Assembly: GCA_944389935.1 (NCBI GenBank)
Contig: CALXOE010000007.1
Coordinates: forward strand, 1 to 64,000
DNA from: an uncultured Victivallis sp.
GTDB taxonomy: Bacteria > Verrucomicrobiota > Lentisphaeria > Victivallales > Victivallaceae
Reading direction: 5' to 3'
Length of the DNA stretch: 64,000 nt
In this document: positions 1 to 9,025 of the stretch, in pieces
Layout of the letters: the number at the start of each line of letters is the position of its first letter
Numbering within the stretch: position 1 is the stretch's first letter
Position numbers and translations under genes: made by a program
The notes under the pieces: model-generated
Told to the model about the DNA's origin: nothing
The model's input: the letters and a program-made list of their open reading frames with translations, nothing else
Databases searched by the model: none

Positions 1-65
1 GGGACGCAACAGATTCTTAACATAACCCCCATCCAGGAACTTTTCAAGCTCAAAATCAAACTTTT

Positions 66-724
66 TTACAACTTTTCAGAGATAATGACACCACGCTTCA
101 ACGTCCAATCCGAGTACAGTATGTGGAAACTTTCATCCGGATGTTTTCCGTGTTTTTCCATCACCAGAACCCGATCCGACGGATATTCCGAATATTTTCC
201 GCCGCCGTAATACACGTAATCACAAGGGAATTTGCCCTCTTTTAAGGGAATTTGCCCTCTTTTTCCGAATGTGGCGGAAAAGTGGCGGAAAATGGGCAGA
301 TCAATCCGGAATCATCCGTCAGATATCCGGCAGACCGCAGAAAATCGAAGCCGTCCGCTCCGCGTGCCGGCGGCAGCCATCCGTCGTTTTCATCCGCATA
401 ATATGCGAGTAACAAGCCGAGCGATTTCATCCGGGCTGCGCATTCCATCATTCGCACATGATCCGGATCACAGAAAAAGAAAATTCTCATCATGCCCCAC
501 CCCAGAAGGACAAGCACTACCCATCCGGCAAACAATACCCACAGTCGTTTCTGCAAAAAAAGCATCGGCAGGGCAACCGCCATTCCTGCCGGAATCCCGA
601 ACACAAACCATTGCAGGCAATTCGCCTGAACCAGCATTCCGATCCATGTCAGTCCGAAACATGCACAGGAAAACCCCAGCGACACCGATAACAGCAGCAG
701 CGTGTAACTCTTTTTGGACGCCAT
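66..724 (-). pseudogene. Pseudopilin-like membrane protein, frameshifted
   Basis: The open frame starts at 724 behind a GGGAGG ribosome site and stops at 242 after 160 codons. It has an N-terminal hydrophobic region of about four membrane segments, then a region resembling the soluble part of H-X9-DG pseudopilins (MKSLGLLLAYYADENDGWLPP, then ICPF). The frame is lost in an exact 20-bp tandem duplication at 224-263. Removing one copy continues it as CDYVYYGGG..., VLVMEKHGKHPDES and LYSDW to a TAA at 66-68, about 212 residues. That tail matches the expected end of this family. I infer a recent inactivation, a phase-variable switch or an assembly error. No FTLIE motif is present, so it is not a classical prepilin. 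Confidence 0.7.
224..263. repeat. Exact 20-bp tandem duplication
   Basis: The unit aagggaatttgccctctttt occupies 224-243 and again 244-263 with no mismatch. Because 20 is not a multiple of three, it shifts the reading frame of the minus-strand gene and brings in a TAA at 242-244. Confidence 0.95.
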
Positions 725-827
725 GGTTCATTCCTCCCTTCTTCTTTCCATAATATTCCATGAGCGGATATCAAATTCAAATATCTTCCGGAAAGAGAAT
801 TTTTTTAATTATTTTTGATAATCATTC

Positions 828-855
828 TTGATTTTTATAAAAGCAGACGTATAGT
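828..855 (+). promoter_or_regulatory. Predicted ahpC promoter
   Basis: A -35 TTGATT (828-833), a 16-bp spacer and a -10 TATAGT (850-855) lie about 57 bases before ahpC. The TATAGTAATGG string recurs exactly at the promoter near 11909. The stretch 816-831 resembles a weak Fur/PerR-type dyad, too poor to call. Confidence 0.5.
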
Positions 856-912
856 AATGGAAAATGAAACAGGTAGGAGCCTGAATTCGAATCAACGCAA
901 GGAGGAGTAATT

Positions 913-1500
913 ATGTCACTCGTCACCAAAGCCGCCCCGGACTTCCGGGCCAATGCCGTCATGCCGGACAATACGATTGAGCCGTTCCAGCTCTCGAGTC
1001 TGCGCGGGAAATATGTCGTTCTCTTTTTCTACCCGATGGACTTCACTTTCGTCTGCCCGACTGAGCTCATCGCGTTCGACAATGCAATCAACCGTTTCAA
1101 GGAGCTGAACACCGAACTGGTTTCAGTCTCTGTCGACTCCGAGTACAGCCACTACGCATGGAAGCAGACCGAACGCAGCAAGGGCGGCGTCGGCAATCTG
1201 CGCTTCCCGATGGTCGCGGACTTCACGAAGCAGATTTCGCGTGATTACGGCGTCCTCGTCGACGAGGCGGTCGCTCTGCGCGGCCTCTTCCTGATCGACA
1301 AGGAGGGAATCGTCCGTCACGAGACGATCAACGATCTTCCGCTCGGCCGCAACGTCGAAGAGGCGCTCCGCATCGTCAAGGCGCTGCAGTTTACCGAGAA
1401 ATACGGCGAGGTCTGCCCCGCCAACTGGAGCGACGGGGCTGAGGGGCTCAAGCCCACCGCGGAAGGGATCTCCGCTTATCTCTCGCGGCACGAAAAGTAG
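913..1500 (+). CDS. ahpC: Alkyl hydroperoxide reductase C (2-Cys peroxiredoxin)
   Basis: Cytoplasmic thiol peroxidase that reduces H2O2 and organic peroxides. The 195 residues are the usual length for the AhpC/Prx1 class. The peroxidatic cysteine is C48 in FTFVCPTE and the resolving cysteine is C168 in GEVCPANW, so a typical obligate-dimer 2-Cys enzyme is expected. The start is fixed by AAGGAGG at 899-905. The gene is monocistronic, with its own promoter and a terminator at 1515-1553. No AhpF is adjacent, so the reductant (AhpF, thioredoxin or rubredoxin system) is not evident here. Confidence 0.97.
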   Translation: MSLVTKAAPDFRANAVMPDNTIEPFQLSSLRGKYVVLFFYPMDFTFVCPTELIAFDNAINRFKELNTELVSVSVDSEYSHYAWKQTERSKGGVGNLRFPMVADFTKQISRDYGVLVDEAVALRGLFLIDKEGIVRHETINDLPLGRNVEEALRIVKALQFTEKYGEVCPANWSDGAEGLKPTAEGISAYLSRHEK

Positions 1501-1514
1501 GAAACTCCCAGGGA

Positions 1515-1553
1515 CGCTTCCGGCATCTTCGAGGTGTCGAAGGCGTTTTTTTT
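1515..1553 (+). terminator. Intrinsic terminator of ahpC
   Basis: Stem CGCTTC/GAAGGCG with one bulge, extended by GCATCT/AGGTGT (with G-U pairs), followed by eight T residues. Confidence 0.75.
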
Positions 1554-1643
1554 GCAGTAGGAACTCTGGAACGCTTGTAAATCCGGGCAAAATATGATAC
1601 CGTATTTGAGGATTTTACCTGGAAAAACACAAGGAGTGATCTC

Positions 1644-3089
1644 ATGCCAATGAATTTCATATCCTCCGGCCTGCAGGCGATCCGGAATTTGAAGCTGCAA
1701 AACGGGGAATTTCTCCTGATTAAGGAAATTCCCTCTTCCTCTCCCGGCCGGGCAGACGCTCCGCCCCGCCATATCCTCGTCAAAATCCGGCTGAATCCGG
1801 TGGCGCGATCCAATATTTTCATTGAAATCCGACTGCCGGAACCGGAACTGTGGAATGGGCGTTTCCTCGGGCTCGGAAACGGCGGCGCGGCCGGCAGCAT
1901 CAATCCCGCCATCTTCACTCAACCGCTCTGGGACGGTTACGCAGCGGCATCGACCGATCTTGGAACTTCGCCCGACCCGGATTCCGGAATCGGCAATCCG
2001 GAAGTATGGCGGGATTTCGGTTATCGGGCGACTCATTTCATGACTGTGACGGCGAAAGAAATTATACAGGCCTATTATGGACGCGGCCCGGAGTTTTCCT
2101 ATTTCAGCGGCTGCTCCACGGGCGGGCAGCAGGCGCTTCAGGAAGCACAACGCTATCCGGAGGATTATGATGGAATCCTCGCCCGGCTCCCCGCCCACTG
2201 CCGTACGCCGCTGCACGCCTATTTTCTCTGGAACTTCCAGATTCTTCAGAAATGTCCATTCTCCGCAGAACAGGAAGCGAACGTAATCGCCGCCGGAAAT
2301 GAATACATGGCTCCCCGGGAAATTCCCATGGTCGCGGGAAAAATCATCTCCGATCCGCGCTGTACGCCGGCAGACATCGAGGCGGTCGTTGCGCTTGCGA
2401 TGAAAAAGGATGCCTCTTTGACCCCCGAACACGCGGAGGCGCTGCGCCTTCTCTTCGGCGGCCCCGTCCATGCGGCGACCGGGGAGCGCATCTTCGACGG
2501 CATCCCGTTCGGAAGCTCGTTCGACATCGCCCGCGGAAACCTCTATTTGTTCCGCTGGGTATTCGGGAAAGAACGGGATTTGATGACCATCAACTTCGCA
2601 GGAGACATCGACACCTACACCGCCGAACTCGGCCCCCTGCTGAACGCCGAAAATCCCGACCTGAGCCGCTTTGAACAGCATGGCGGGAAACTCATCATCA
2701 CTTCCGGCTCCGCAGACTCCTGCGTCCCCTATCATGCGACACTCGACTATTATGAACGGGCCGCGGAAGCCGTCGGCTCACTCGAACATTTGCGGGAATT
2801 CTGCCTTTTCTACCTCATTCCGGGTATGAGTCACGGCCCCGGACCGGGCGTCAACCAATTGCCGGACCTGCTGAATCTCCTGACTCGCTGGCGGGAAAAT
2901 GCGGAATTTCCCGGCACACTGGCCGGAGAACGGCTCGAAGATGACCGACTGATTTTTCAGCTGCCCATCGCTCCCTACCCGGAAAAAATCGTGCTGGACG
3001 AAAAAAACGGAGAACCGAAAGCCATTTCCGGCCCGCGCGGCGGCGTGAACCGCATCGCCCAACGCTTCCTCCCCCCGGCCGGAGAGTAG
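1644..3089 (+). CDS. Tannase/feruloyl esterase family protein
   Basis: An alpha/beta hydrolase of the tannase family (481 residues), expected to hydrolyse aromatic-acid esters of sugars such as galloyl or feruloyl esters. The nucleophile elbow is GCSTGG (S158). A likely acid is D358 in GSADSCVP, and the likely catalytic histidine is H397 in GMSHGPGP. Family members usually carry a cysteine beside both the serine and the histidine, forming a disulfide (CS-D-HC). Here C157 is present but the residue after H397 is glycine. No signal peptide is visible, so the protein appears cytoplasmic, which is unusual because many homologues are exported. AAGGAG precedes the ATG by 7 bases. It appears to be a single-gene unit. 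Confidence 0.82.
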   Translation: MPMNFISSGLQAIRNLKLQNGEFLLIKEIPSSSPGRADAPPRHILVKIRLNPVARSNIFIEIRLPEPELWNGRFLGLGNGGAAGSINPAIFTQPLWDGYAAASTDLGTSPDPDSGIGNPEVWRDFGYRATHFMTVTAKEIIQAYYGRGPEFSYFSGCSTGGQQALQEAQRYPEDYDGILARLPAHCRTPLHAYFLWNFQILQKCPFSAEQEANVIAAGNEYMAPREIPMVAGKIISDPRCTPADIEAVVALAMKKDASLTPEHAEALRLLFGGPVHAATGERIFDGIPFGSSFDIARGNLYLFRWVFGKERDLMTINFAGDIDTYTAELGPLLNAENPDLSRFEQHGGKLIITSGSADSCVPYHATLDYYERAAEAVGSLEHLREFCLFYLIPGMSHGPGPGVNQLPDLLNLLTRWRENAEFPGTLAGERLEDDRLIFQLPIAPYPEKIVLDEKNGEPKAISGPRGGVNRIAQRFLPPAGE

Positions 3090-3112
3090 CACGGCTCCCC
3101 CCCGGAAACGTT

Positions 3113-4675
3113 CTACTCCGGGGCCGTCAACCGGGGGACGTCCGCCGGTTTCCCGGCATGAAGCGGCTCATCGAGTTTAAACATCCAGCCGTCCGGACAT
3201 TCAAATACCGGAACGTACCCGTACAGGTAGAGCCGCTGGGCCGCGATCTCCCCCTCGCGGGAAATCCAGAGCCAGCGGCTGCCGATCAGCCGTTGCAGTT
3301 TATCCGGCGAAGTGAATTTCACGCCGCGCCGCAGATCCTCGAGAACCAGCATCGGTTCCCGATACCTCCCCGCGGCAAACATCGGATCAAGCCCACATAA
3401 AAAACGATACTCCGGCAGCGTGTAGATCAGCTGCGGAAAATCTCCCCAGCTCAAGTGTCCAATCACACTGCCGGGCGGAATTCCCCGTGCATGCACCCAC
3501 TCCGCGAGATCCCGGTAAGGATTCCAGACCTCTTTTGCCGCCTGCCGGAAATAACCGGCGCTCCACAATACCGCCGCAACCGCATAAGCCGTGCAGACGC
3601 GGCGTACCACTGTCCGCCGATCAAGCGGTCGCTCCCATGCCGCCAATGCCACAGTCAGCGCCAGCACCCCATACTCCGCCATCCGGAAATAGAGGCACAA
3701 CCCGATCCCCGTCCCGATCCCGAGAATCGAAAGAAACAACAATTCACGGCCGATCCTGCGGCAACTCTTCAGCCGCATCGCCACAATCCACGCCGCCAAC
3801 AGCGGCAGCGCCAGCAGAAACGGCGCACATTTGAGCGTATCCCATCCTCCGCTCGTGAGCTCACTGCCGCCAATCGGACCGGAGCCGGGCGAAAGCATCC
3901 CCCATACCACTTCCAATCCCTGAATCTTCCAGATCAGAAAACTGTTCGGAAACTGCGGATGCAGTGTAAGAGCCACAGCAACCCCGACCAGAGAAACCAC
4001 GGGAAGCAGCAACGCACGCCACTCCCGATCCGCGATCACCGCTGCCAGCGCAAACGCACCCGCCGGCATCAGCACAAAATGCGGATTGCTGTAACAGTAG
4101 CCGAACGCCAGACCCGCGAGGAAAAATGTCAGCCATTTTCTCCAGCCGCGCATCAACGCCGGCGTGCAGAACGCAGCCGTCGTCAACGCAAACAACGTAA
4201 TGGCAAGCACATGCGGACGGAGTGCCATAAGCCGTTCCGTCAGCGGCGGCGACAATACCGCAAAAAGCATCGTCCAACGCCAGACTCCCCGCACCCCCAG
4301 GCGCAACAGCAGGACCGCAACCGCCACCAACAGCAGAAGCATCAGAAATGCGCTCTGAAGATGAAAGGGGGGCACGTTGTCCACCCCCAAAAGCCCGCCG
4401 CACCGAAAAACACTCCACAACAGCAGATGAAATCCGAGCTCCTTATCGCTGAAATTCTCCTGCCACACCGACATCGTCGTTGACGGAAACTGTTTTGCCG
4501 CAAAAACTTCCGGTCCAGATTCCGCCATGATCGCATGATAGAACGAATCCCGGTCGGATTCGCCGCCGCAACAGACGGAATAAATCCGCACGGCCAACAG
4601 AAACGCCAGCGGCAGAAGAATTGCCGCAACCGCCTCCCGCAGCCGGAATCGTCGAAACTTCATCCTGTTCAACAT
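3113..4675 (-). CDS. Polytopic membrane protein, GT-C-like
   Basis: A 520-residue protein with about ten to twelve hydrophobic segments and a soluble C-terminus. After the first membrane helix comes an acidic loop (GGESDRDSFYH), the place where GT-C glycosyltransferases (PMT/ArnT type) keep catalytic acidic residues. The periplasmic tail (IGHLSWGDFPQLIY, LCGLDPMF) also resembles that group. A role in transferring sugars from lipid carriers is inference; the substrate is unknown. The start at 4675 is preferred over upstream codons because GGAGG precedes it and because it avoids overlap with the phosphatase gene, which ends at 4699. The two genes probably form an operon. Confidence 0.65.
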   Translation of the reverse strand: MLNRMKFRRFRLREAVAAILLPLAFLLAVRIYSVCCGGESDRDSFYHAIMAESGPEVFAAKQFPSTTMSVWQENFSDKELGFHLLLWSVFRCGGLLGVDNVPPFHLQSAFLMLLLLVAVAVLLLRLGVRGVWRWTMLFAVLSPPLTERLMALRPHVLAITLFALTTAAFCTPALMRGWRKWLTFFLAGLAFGYCYSNPHFVLMPAGAFALAAVIADREWRALLLPVVSLVGVAVALTLHPQFPNSFLIWKIQGLEVVWGMLSPGSGPIGGSELTSGGWDTLKCAPFLLALPLLAAWIVAMRLKSCRRIGRELLFLSILGIGTGIGLCLYFRMAEYGVLALTVALAAWERPLDRRTVVRRVCTAYAVAAVLWSAGYFRQAAKEVWNPYRDLAEWVHARGIPPGSVIGHLSWGDFPQLIYTLPEYRFLCGLDPMFAAGRYREPMLVLEDLRRGVKFTSPDKLQRLIGSRWLWISREGEIAAQRLYLYGYVPVFECPDGWMFKLDEPLHAGKPADVPRLTAPE

Positions 4676-4698
4676 GCGCCCTCCGGCATTGTCCTCAA

Positions 4699-5331
4699 TC
4701 AGTATCCACCCGCGCGCGAGAGCAAATCGCTGACATGGCTGATATCGTTCCAGGTTCCGAGCTGCCAGCAGCCGTCCGTGTGCAGAATCCGACTCAACGA
4801 GACATTCCCGACCTGGGGCTGGCGCGGCAGCGGCGCTGTGATGCCGAGGATGTGTTTGAACATCCCGCGCATCACCCCGCAGTGCGTCACAACCAGAATC
4901 CTTTTCCCGCACTCCCGCACGACCAGTTCATCGAGAAAACGATTGACCCGCTCATAAGCCTCCTCTTTCGACTCTCCACCCGTGATCGGACAGGGCGAGT
5001 GGTCGTGCAGAAATGCGTCGACCTCACCCGGGTAGAGCCGCTTCACCTCATCGAACGGCCTGCCGACCCAATCCCCGAGATCCCACTCCCGAAGCTCTTT
5101 CGACGGAATCACCTCCGCATACGGTGCGGCAATCCGCGCCGTCCGCATCGCCCGGTCCAGATCGCTTGCGTAAACCGCGTCAAACCGCATCTCTTTCAGC
5201 CGCTCCGCGAGCCGTGCCGCCTGTGCCAACCCCTTTTCATTCAGGGGAACATTGCTCTGCCCCTGCACGATATTCCGACTGTTCGCCGCCGTCTCTCCAT
5301 GACGGACCAGATAAATTTCCGTCGTAGCCAT
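4699..5331 (-). CDS. Histidine phosphatase family protein
   Basis: A branch-1 histidine phosphatase of phosphoglycerate mutase/CobC type, 210 residues. The RHG motif is in YLVRHGETAAN near the N-terminus; the second catalytic histidine is in VVTHCGVMRG; the substrate-side glutamate is in LREWDLGDW. The substrate cannot be read from sequence; alpha-ribazole phosphate, phosphoglycerate and sugar phosphates are all handled by the family. The start at 5331 (MATTEIYLVRHGE) has GGAG and GGGGCAGG upstream and matches family N-termini. The gene is just downstream of the ATPase terminator and 23 bases ahead of the GT-C-like gene. Confidence 0.85.
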   Translation of the reverse strand: MATTEIYLVRHGETAANSRNIVQGQSNVPLNEKGLAQAARLAERLKEMRFDAVYASDLDRAMRTARIAAPYAEVIPSKELREWDLGDWVGRPFDEVKRLYPGEVDAFLHDHSPCPITGGESKEEAYERVNRFLDELVVRECGKRILVVTHCGVMRGMFKHILGITAPLPRQPQVGNVSLSRILHTDGCWQLGTWNDISHVSDLLSRAGGY

Positions 5332-5348
5332 CCTGCCCCTCTCCAAAG

Positions 5349-5388
5349 AAAAAAGCACCCCCGGCGGGAAAAACCGCCCGGAGGGTGC
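5349..5388 (-). terminator. Intrinsic terminator after V-ATPase subunit K
   Basis: On the minus strand GCACCC..CGGGCGG pairs with CCGCCG..GGGTGC around a T5 loop, followed by TTTTTT. It closes the proA-ntpI-ntpK unit. Confidence 0.85.
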
Positions 5389-5410
5389 TCACCGTTTACA
5401 CCGGTATCGA

Positions 5411-5863
5411 TTACATCGCCATGATCGAGAAGACCAGCGCGAAGATTGCACAGGTCTCAATCACACCGAGGATCATCAGGTCATTCGCAAATCCCTGGTT
5501 CGTTTCAGCGAATGAATTGCAGCCGCCCGCCGCCGCTTTCCCCTGGAAAGTCGCCGAGACCATCTGCGCAAGTCCACCGAAGATGCCGATCGTCAGGTAA
5601 AGCGGCCAGTTCTGCGGGTTGTCCGCCGCCGCACCGTTGATCAGAATCATCATGATCATGCCGTAAATCGTCTGCGAAAGCGGCGCACCCGCCATCGCAA
5701 GCAGCAGAAACGGGGCGGGCTTATCCTGCTGATAGCACTTCTTCCAGGCGCCGATCGCCGCGGCGCCGGCCATACCGGTTCCCATCGACGAACCGATCGC
5801 GGCAAGACCGACCGCCGCATATCCACCGGCCTTCGCCAGCGCCATCATCAATTCCTGTTCCAT
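5411..5863 (-). CDS. ntpK: V-type ATPase proteolipid subunit K
   Basis: A 150-residue, four-helix duplicated proteolipid that forms the rotor ring of V-type ATPase in the inner membrane. The ion-binding carboxylate is E136 in ILGVIETCAIF on helix 4. The first hairpin has S63-Q64 (PLSQTIYG) in the place of the T-Q pair, and Q107 (ATFQGKAAA) matches the helix-3 glutamine, of the Na+-binding site known in Enterococcus hirae NtpK. This suggests, without proving, Na+ rather than H+ coupling. It lies 2 bases downstream of subunit I and is followed by a strong terminator. The catalytic subunits A, B, D and E are not in the window. Confidence 0.93.
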   Translation of the reverse strand: MEQELMMALAKAGGYAAVGLAAIGSSMGTGMAGAAAIGAWKKCYQQDKPAPFLLLAMAGAPLSQTIYGMIMMILINGAAADNPQNWPLYLTIGIFGGLAQMVSATFQGKAAAGGCNSFAETNQGFANDLMILGVIETCAIFALVFSIMAM

Positions 5864-5865
5864 GC

Positions 5866-7680
5866 CTAATTTTCCTCCATTTTCTTGCTGTTACAAAAAG
5901 GTTTGAATTTTGATCCGGCCCAGGTCAGCCCCACGTGGTTGGAAAACTCCAGCGTATTCAACCGCACCCCGTGAACCATCACGCTCATCAGGCAGAGCGC
6001 AATGTTGAGGACATGACCGAAAAGTATCACAACCGCCGCGGCCCACACTGTCAACCATGCCGGCCCAAGCTCAAACACACTCTTCCCCATATCGTTGAAA
6101 CTCGATGCGATGTAGTAACCCGCCAGACCCACCGCAAACAGACGGATGTACGACAAGACATCCACAAAACTGTTGATGATGCTGAACGGGAACTGAAACA
6201 CCTGCGCGACATCTTTCCAGTTCACATCCGCAACGGCCACCATCACAAGACCGATCCCGTAGAACCAGAACATGATCTGCGGAAACGCCGCGGGAAATAC
6301 CAGCAGCCGGATCGTCAGAATAAAATTGCCCAGCAGGAAAAACACCCAGCCGAGATTCCCGACCACACTGCGCACCGTCCCGTCGTGCAGCGCTTTCCAG
6401 ATCCGCCCCAGTGAGAGCTGAACGAGCGCCAGCGTAAAACAGATCAGCTGCGTGTACTGATTCTTGACCGCCTCATCCGTCAGCTGCGGAACTTCCGCCC
6501 ACTTCAGCCACGAGGGGTTCGCCATGCCGAAGATGTTCGAAGTCATCAATCCCCACACTATCGTCGCGACCGACAACAGCGTAAACAGCCGCACAGGCAG
6601 CACTGCCGCCGGATTGCCGCGGAACTTCCAGGCGGCAAACAGCGTCCCGAGCAGGAAAACCAGCCCGTAACCAGCGTCTCCGACGATCATCGCGTAGAAA
6701 ATCGTAAAGAAAATCAACACCCCGGCCGATACGTCGATCTCGTCATATCCCGGTTCAATTCCGAGAAATCCAAACAGCGGCTCGATCGTCCGCACCCATT
6801 TCGGAGTTTTGATGAGCGTCGGCACCCGGTCACCCGGCTCCGGATCCTCAATGAGGAGTCCCCACCCATTCGTATCCGCCGCTTTCTCGAGCGCCGGAAT
6901 CGACGGAGCCGGAACATAACCGAAGAGCGACACGATTTCGCCATGCTCCGCGAGCGAATCGCTCACGCGCGAAAACTCAAGCTCGCTCGAAAGCTGCGAA
7001 ACCCGTTTCGATATCGACGGAATCGACGCGAACAGTTCGCTGATTTCCTCTTCCACCACCCGCAGCTCATCTCCGAGCTCGGTTTCGCGACGGCGCAACG
7101 ACGGCGGATTGTCTTCGCCGCCGAGACGCACCTCCGGCAGAACCCCGTCCGCAATCGGTTCAGTTGAAAACACCACAAAATAGCAGCGCCCGTTCTCCTC
7201 GGCAATCAGCTGCGTATCGGCATTCTCCAACGCCTCGGCCGCCTCAAACGCCGTATCCCGCCCGCAGCAGAGATAGACGTAAATCCCTTTTGCACGCAGC
7301 GCGTCGATCTCAGTCCGGTCAAAATCTCCCCAGACGGCAAGACTCTTCAGCCGCTGCTGCACGGAAGCAAGTTCCGCAGAAATCTTCTCCCGCGAATCGA
7401 ACAGCTGCGCAGTTTGCTCGACCGCTTCGGCTCCTGAACGCACTTTTGCGTTCGGGCTCTCCTCCGCACCGCTCTTCTCGCGCTCTTTCCGGTACTTCTC
7501 CAGCGCGGACAGAACCCGGCGGGCCGTGTCGTGGCACTCCGAAAGCTGCTGACTCCGACCCGATTCGCTCCCTTTCGTCACTTCAACCTGCATCACGCCG
7601 AGAGAACGCAGCGCGGTCAAGACCGAGCTCTCCTCGGAACTCAACGCCAGCAACGTGACCTTTTTCATCGGAACAATCAT
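5866..7680 (-). CDS. ntpI: V-type ATPase subunit I
   Basis: A 604-residue stator subunit a/I. The N-terminal half is cytoplasmic with coiled-coil arms (about residues 80-280). The C-terminal half has seven or so membrane helices, with the essential arginine in SYIRLFAVGLAG (about R513) and the conserved HGVRLNTLEF near the end. It forms the ion half-channels against the K ring. The start at 7680 (MIVPMKKVTLLAL) is chosen because of a GAGAGGG site and because family proteins begin with this strand. It is 25 bases after proA and 2 bases before ntpK. The separation of I and K from the other V-ATPase genes is unusual. Confidence 0.93.
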   Translation of the reverse strand: MIVPMKKVTLLALSSEESSVLTALRSLGVMQVEVTKGSESGRSQQLSECHDTARRVLSALEKYRKEREKSGAEESPNAKVRSGAEAVEQTAQLFDSREKISAELASVQQRLKSLAVWGDFDRTEIDALRAKGIYVYLCCGRDTAFEAAEALENADTQLIAEENGRCYFVVFSTEPIADGVLPEVRLGGEDNPPSLRRRETELGDELRVVEEEISELFASIPSISKRVSQLSSELEFSRVSDSLAEHGEIVSLFGYVPAPSIPALEKAADTNGWGLLIEDPEPGDRVPTLIKTPKWVRTIEPLFGFLGIEPGYDEIDVSAGVLIFFTIFYAMIVGDAGYGLVFLLGTLFAAWKFRGNPAAVLPVRLFTLLSVATIVWGLMTSNIFGMANPSWLKWAEVPQLTDEAVKNQYTQLICFTLALVQLSLGRIWKALHDGTVRSVVGNLGWVFFLLGNFILTIRLLVFPAAFPQIMFWFYGIGLVMVAVADVNWKDVAQVFQFPFSIINSFVDVLSYIRLFAVGLAGYYIASSFNDMGKSVFELGPAWLTVWAAAVVILFGHVLNIALCLMSVMVHGVRLNTLEFSNHVGLTWAGSKFKPFCNSKKMEEN

Positions 7681-7705
7681 AATTACCCTCTCTCTCCGCC
7701 TCAGA

Positions 7706-8983
7706 TCACGAGCGGATCTGCCCGTCACCGCGAACGAGATATTTGTAACTGGTCAGCTCGTCGGCCCCCATCGGACCGCGCGCATGCAGCTTGTCCGTGC
7801 TGATGCCGATCTCGGCACCCATTCCGAACTCGCCGCCATCTGTAAAACGTGTCGAAGCGTTGCTGTACAGCGTCGCCGAATCCACGTTTGCAAAGAAATA
7901 ATCGATATCCGCCTGAATCGAACTTATGATTCCGTCGCTGTGACGGGACCCGTAATGGTTGATGTGCGCAACCGCCTCCTCAACCGAGCCGACCATCTTC
8001 ACCGCCAGAATCAGATCCAGATACTCCGCGAACCAGTCCTCCTCCGTCGCCGGAACCGCCGACGGATCAAATTTGCGGAATTCCGCATCTCCGCGCAGTT
8101 CGACCCCGTGCTCTTTCATCGCCGCAAGAAACGGCGGGATGAACCTCTCCGCAATCCGGCGGTCGATCAGCAGCGTTTCAAGCGCATTGCAGGCACTCGG
8201 ACGCTGGCACTTCGCGTTCACCACAATCGCGACCGCTTTCTCAACATCGCACTCGGCGTCGATGTACAAGTGACAGACCCCCTTGTAATGCTTGAGCACC
8301 GGCATCGTCGCCTCGGCGCAGACCAGCCGGATCAGACGCTCGCCGCCGCGCGGAATGATAAGATCGAGATATTTGTCCATCTTCAGCAGAATCGGCACCG
8401 CCGCGTGGTCGGTCCAAGGCACAAGCTGAACGGTGCCGTCCGGCAGACCGCAACCGACCGCGGCCTCGTCCAGCAGCCGGGCGAGCGCCATGTTCGAGTG
8501 AAACGCCTCGCTGCCGCCGCGCAGAATCACCGCGTTGCCCGCTTTCAGGCAGATTCCGGCCGCATCGACCGTCACATTCGGGCGCGACTCGTAGATGATG
8601 CCGATCACACCGAGCGGAACGCTGACCTTTTCGATGAACAGCCCGTTCGGGCGGGTCGTGCCGGAAAGCACCCGCCCGACCGGATCGGCCTGAGACGCGA
8701 CCACCCGGAGTCCTTCTGCCATCTCCGCAATGCGCCGATCGGTCAGCGTAAGCCGATCGATCATCGCCGCGGAGAGCCCCGCGGCTTTCGCCGCTTTCAG
8801 ATCCTCCTCATTGGCCGCCTTGATCGCCGGGACCGCCGCCTCAATCGTCTCGGCCATGCGCCGCAGACAGCGATTCTTCTCCTCGGCCGGGAGCACGGCA
8901 AGTGCGCGGGACGCAACAACCGCTTTCTCCCCCATCTCCCGCAGGACCTGCGTCATCATTCCGGTATCGATCGAATCGCCCAC
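7706..8983 (-). CDS. proA: Gamma-glutamyl phosphate reductase
   Basis: NADPH-dependent reduction of gamma-glutamyl phosphate to glutamate semialdehyde, the second step of proline synthesis; cytoplasmic aldehyde-dehydrogenase fold. Family signatures include YESRPNVTVDA, LRGGSEAFHSN, IPRGGERLI and the active-site cysteine region NAKCQRPSACN. The start is uncertain. GTG at 8983 (425 residues) has AGGGA ten bases upstream, while ATG at 8959 gives 417 residues, the Escherichia coli length. The frame stays open to 9061 but that stretch holds the promoter. No proB is adjacent. The gene leads an operon with V-ATPase I and K. Confidence 0.93.
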   Translation of the reverse strand: MGDSIDTGMMTQVLREMGEKAVVASRALAVLPAEEKNRCLRRMAETIEAAVPAIKAANEEDLKAAKAAGLSAAMIDRLTLTDRRIAEMAEGLRVVASQADPVGRVLSGTTRPNGLFIEKVSVPLGVIGIIYESRPNVTVDAAGICLKAGNAVILRGGSEAFHSNMALARLLDEAAVGCGLPDGTVQLVPWTDHAAVPILLKMDKYLDLIIPRGGERLIRLVCAEATMPVLKHYKGVCHLYIDAECDVEKAVAIVVNAKCQRPSACNALETLLIDRRIAERFIPPFLAAMKEHGVELRGDAEFRKFDPSAVPATEEDWFAEYLDLILAVKMVGSVEEAVAHINHYGSRHSDGIISSIQADIDYFFANVDSATLYSNASTRFTDGGEFGMGAEIGISTDKLHARGPMGADELTSYKYLVRGDGQIRS

Positions 8984-9025
8984 TTGAACACTTTCCCTGG
9001 TATTCGTCCCGTTTATCCACAAATC

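Noticed and set aside
224-263. The 20-bp repeat as a CRISPR or phage attachment duplication
   Set aside because: Units are adjacent with no spacer, there are no cas or integrase genes, and the repeat lies inside a coding frame.
816-831. Fur/PerR box upstream of ahpC
   Set aside because: Only about four of seven positions of the dyad match, so it is not supportable beyond noting resemblance.
884-897. tRNA-like T-arm string near GAATTCGAATC
   Set aside because: No acceptor, D or anticodon arms surround it; it is in the ahpC leader.
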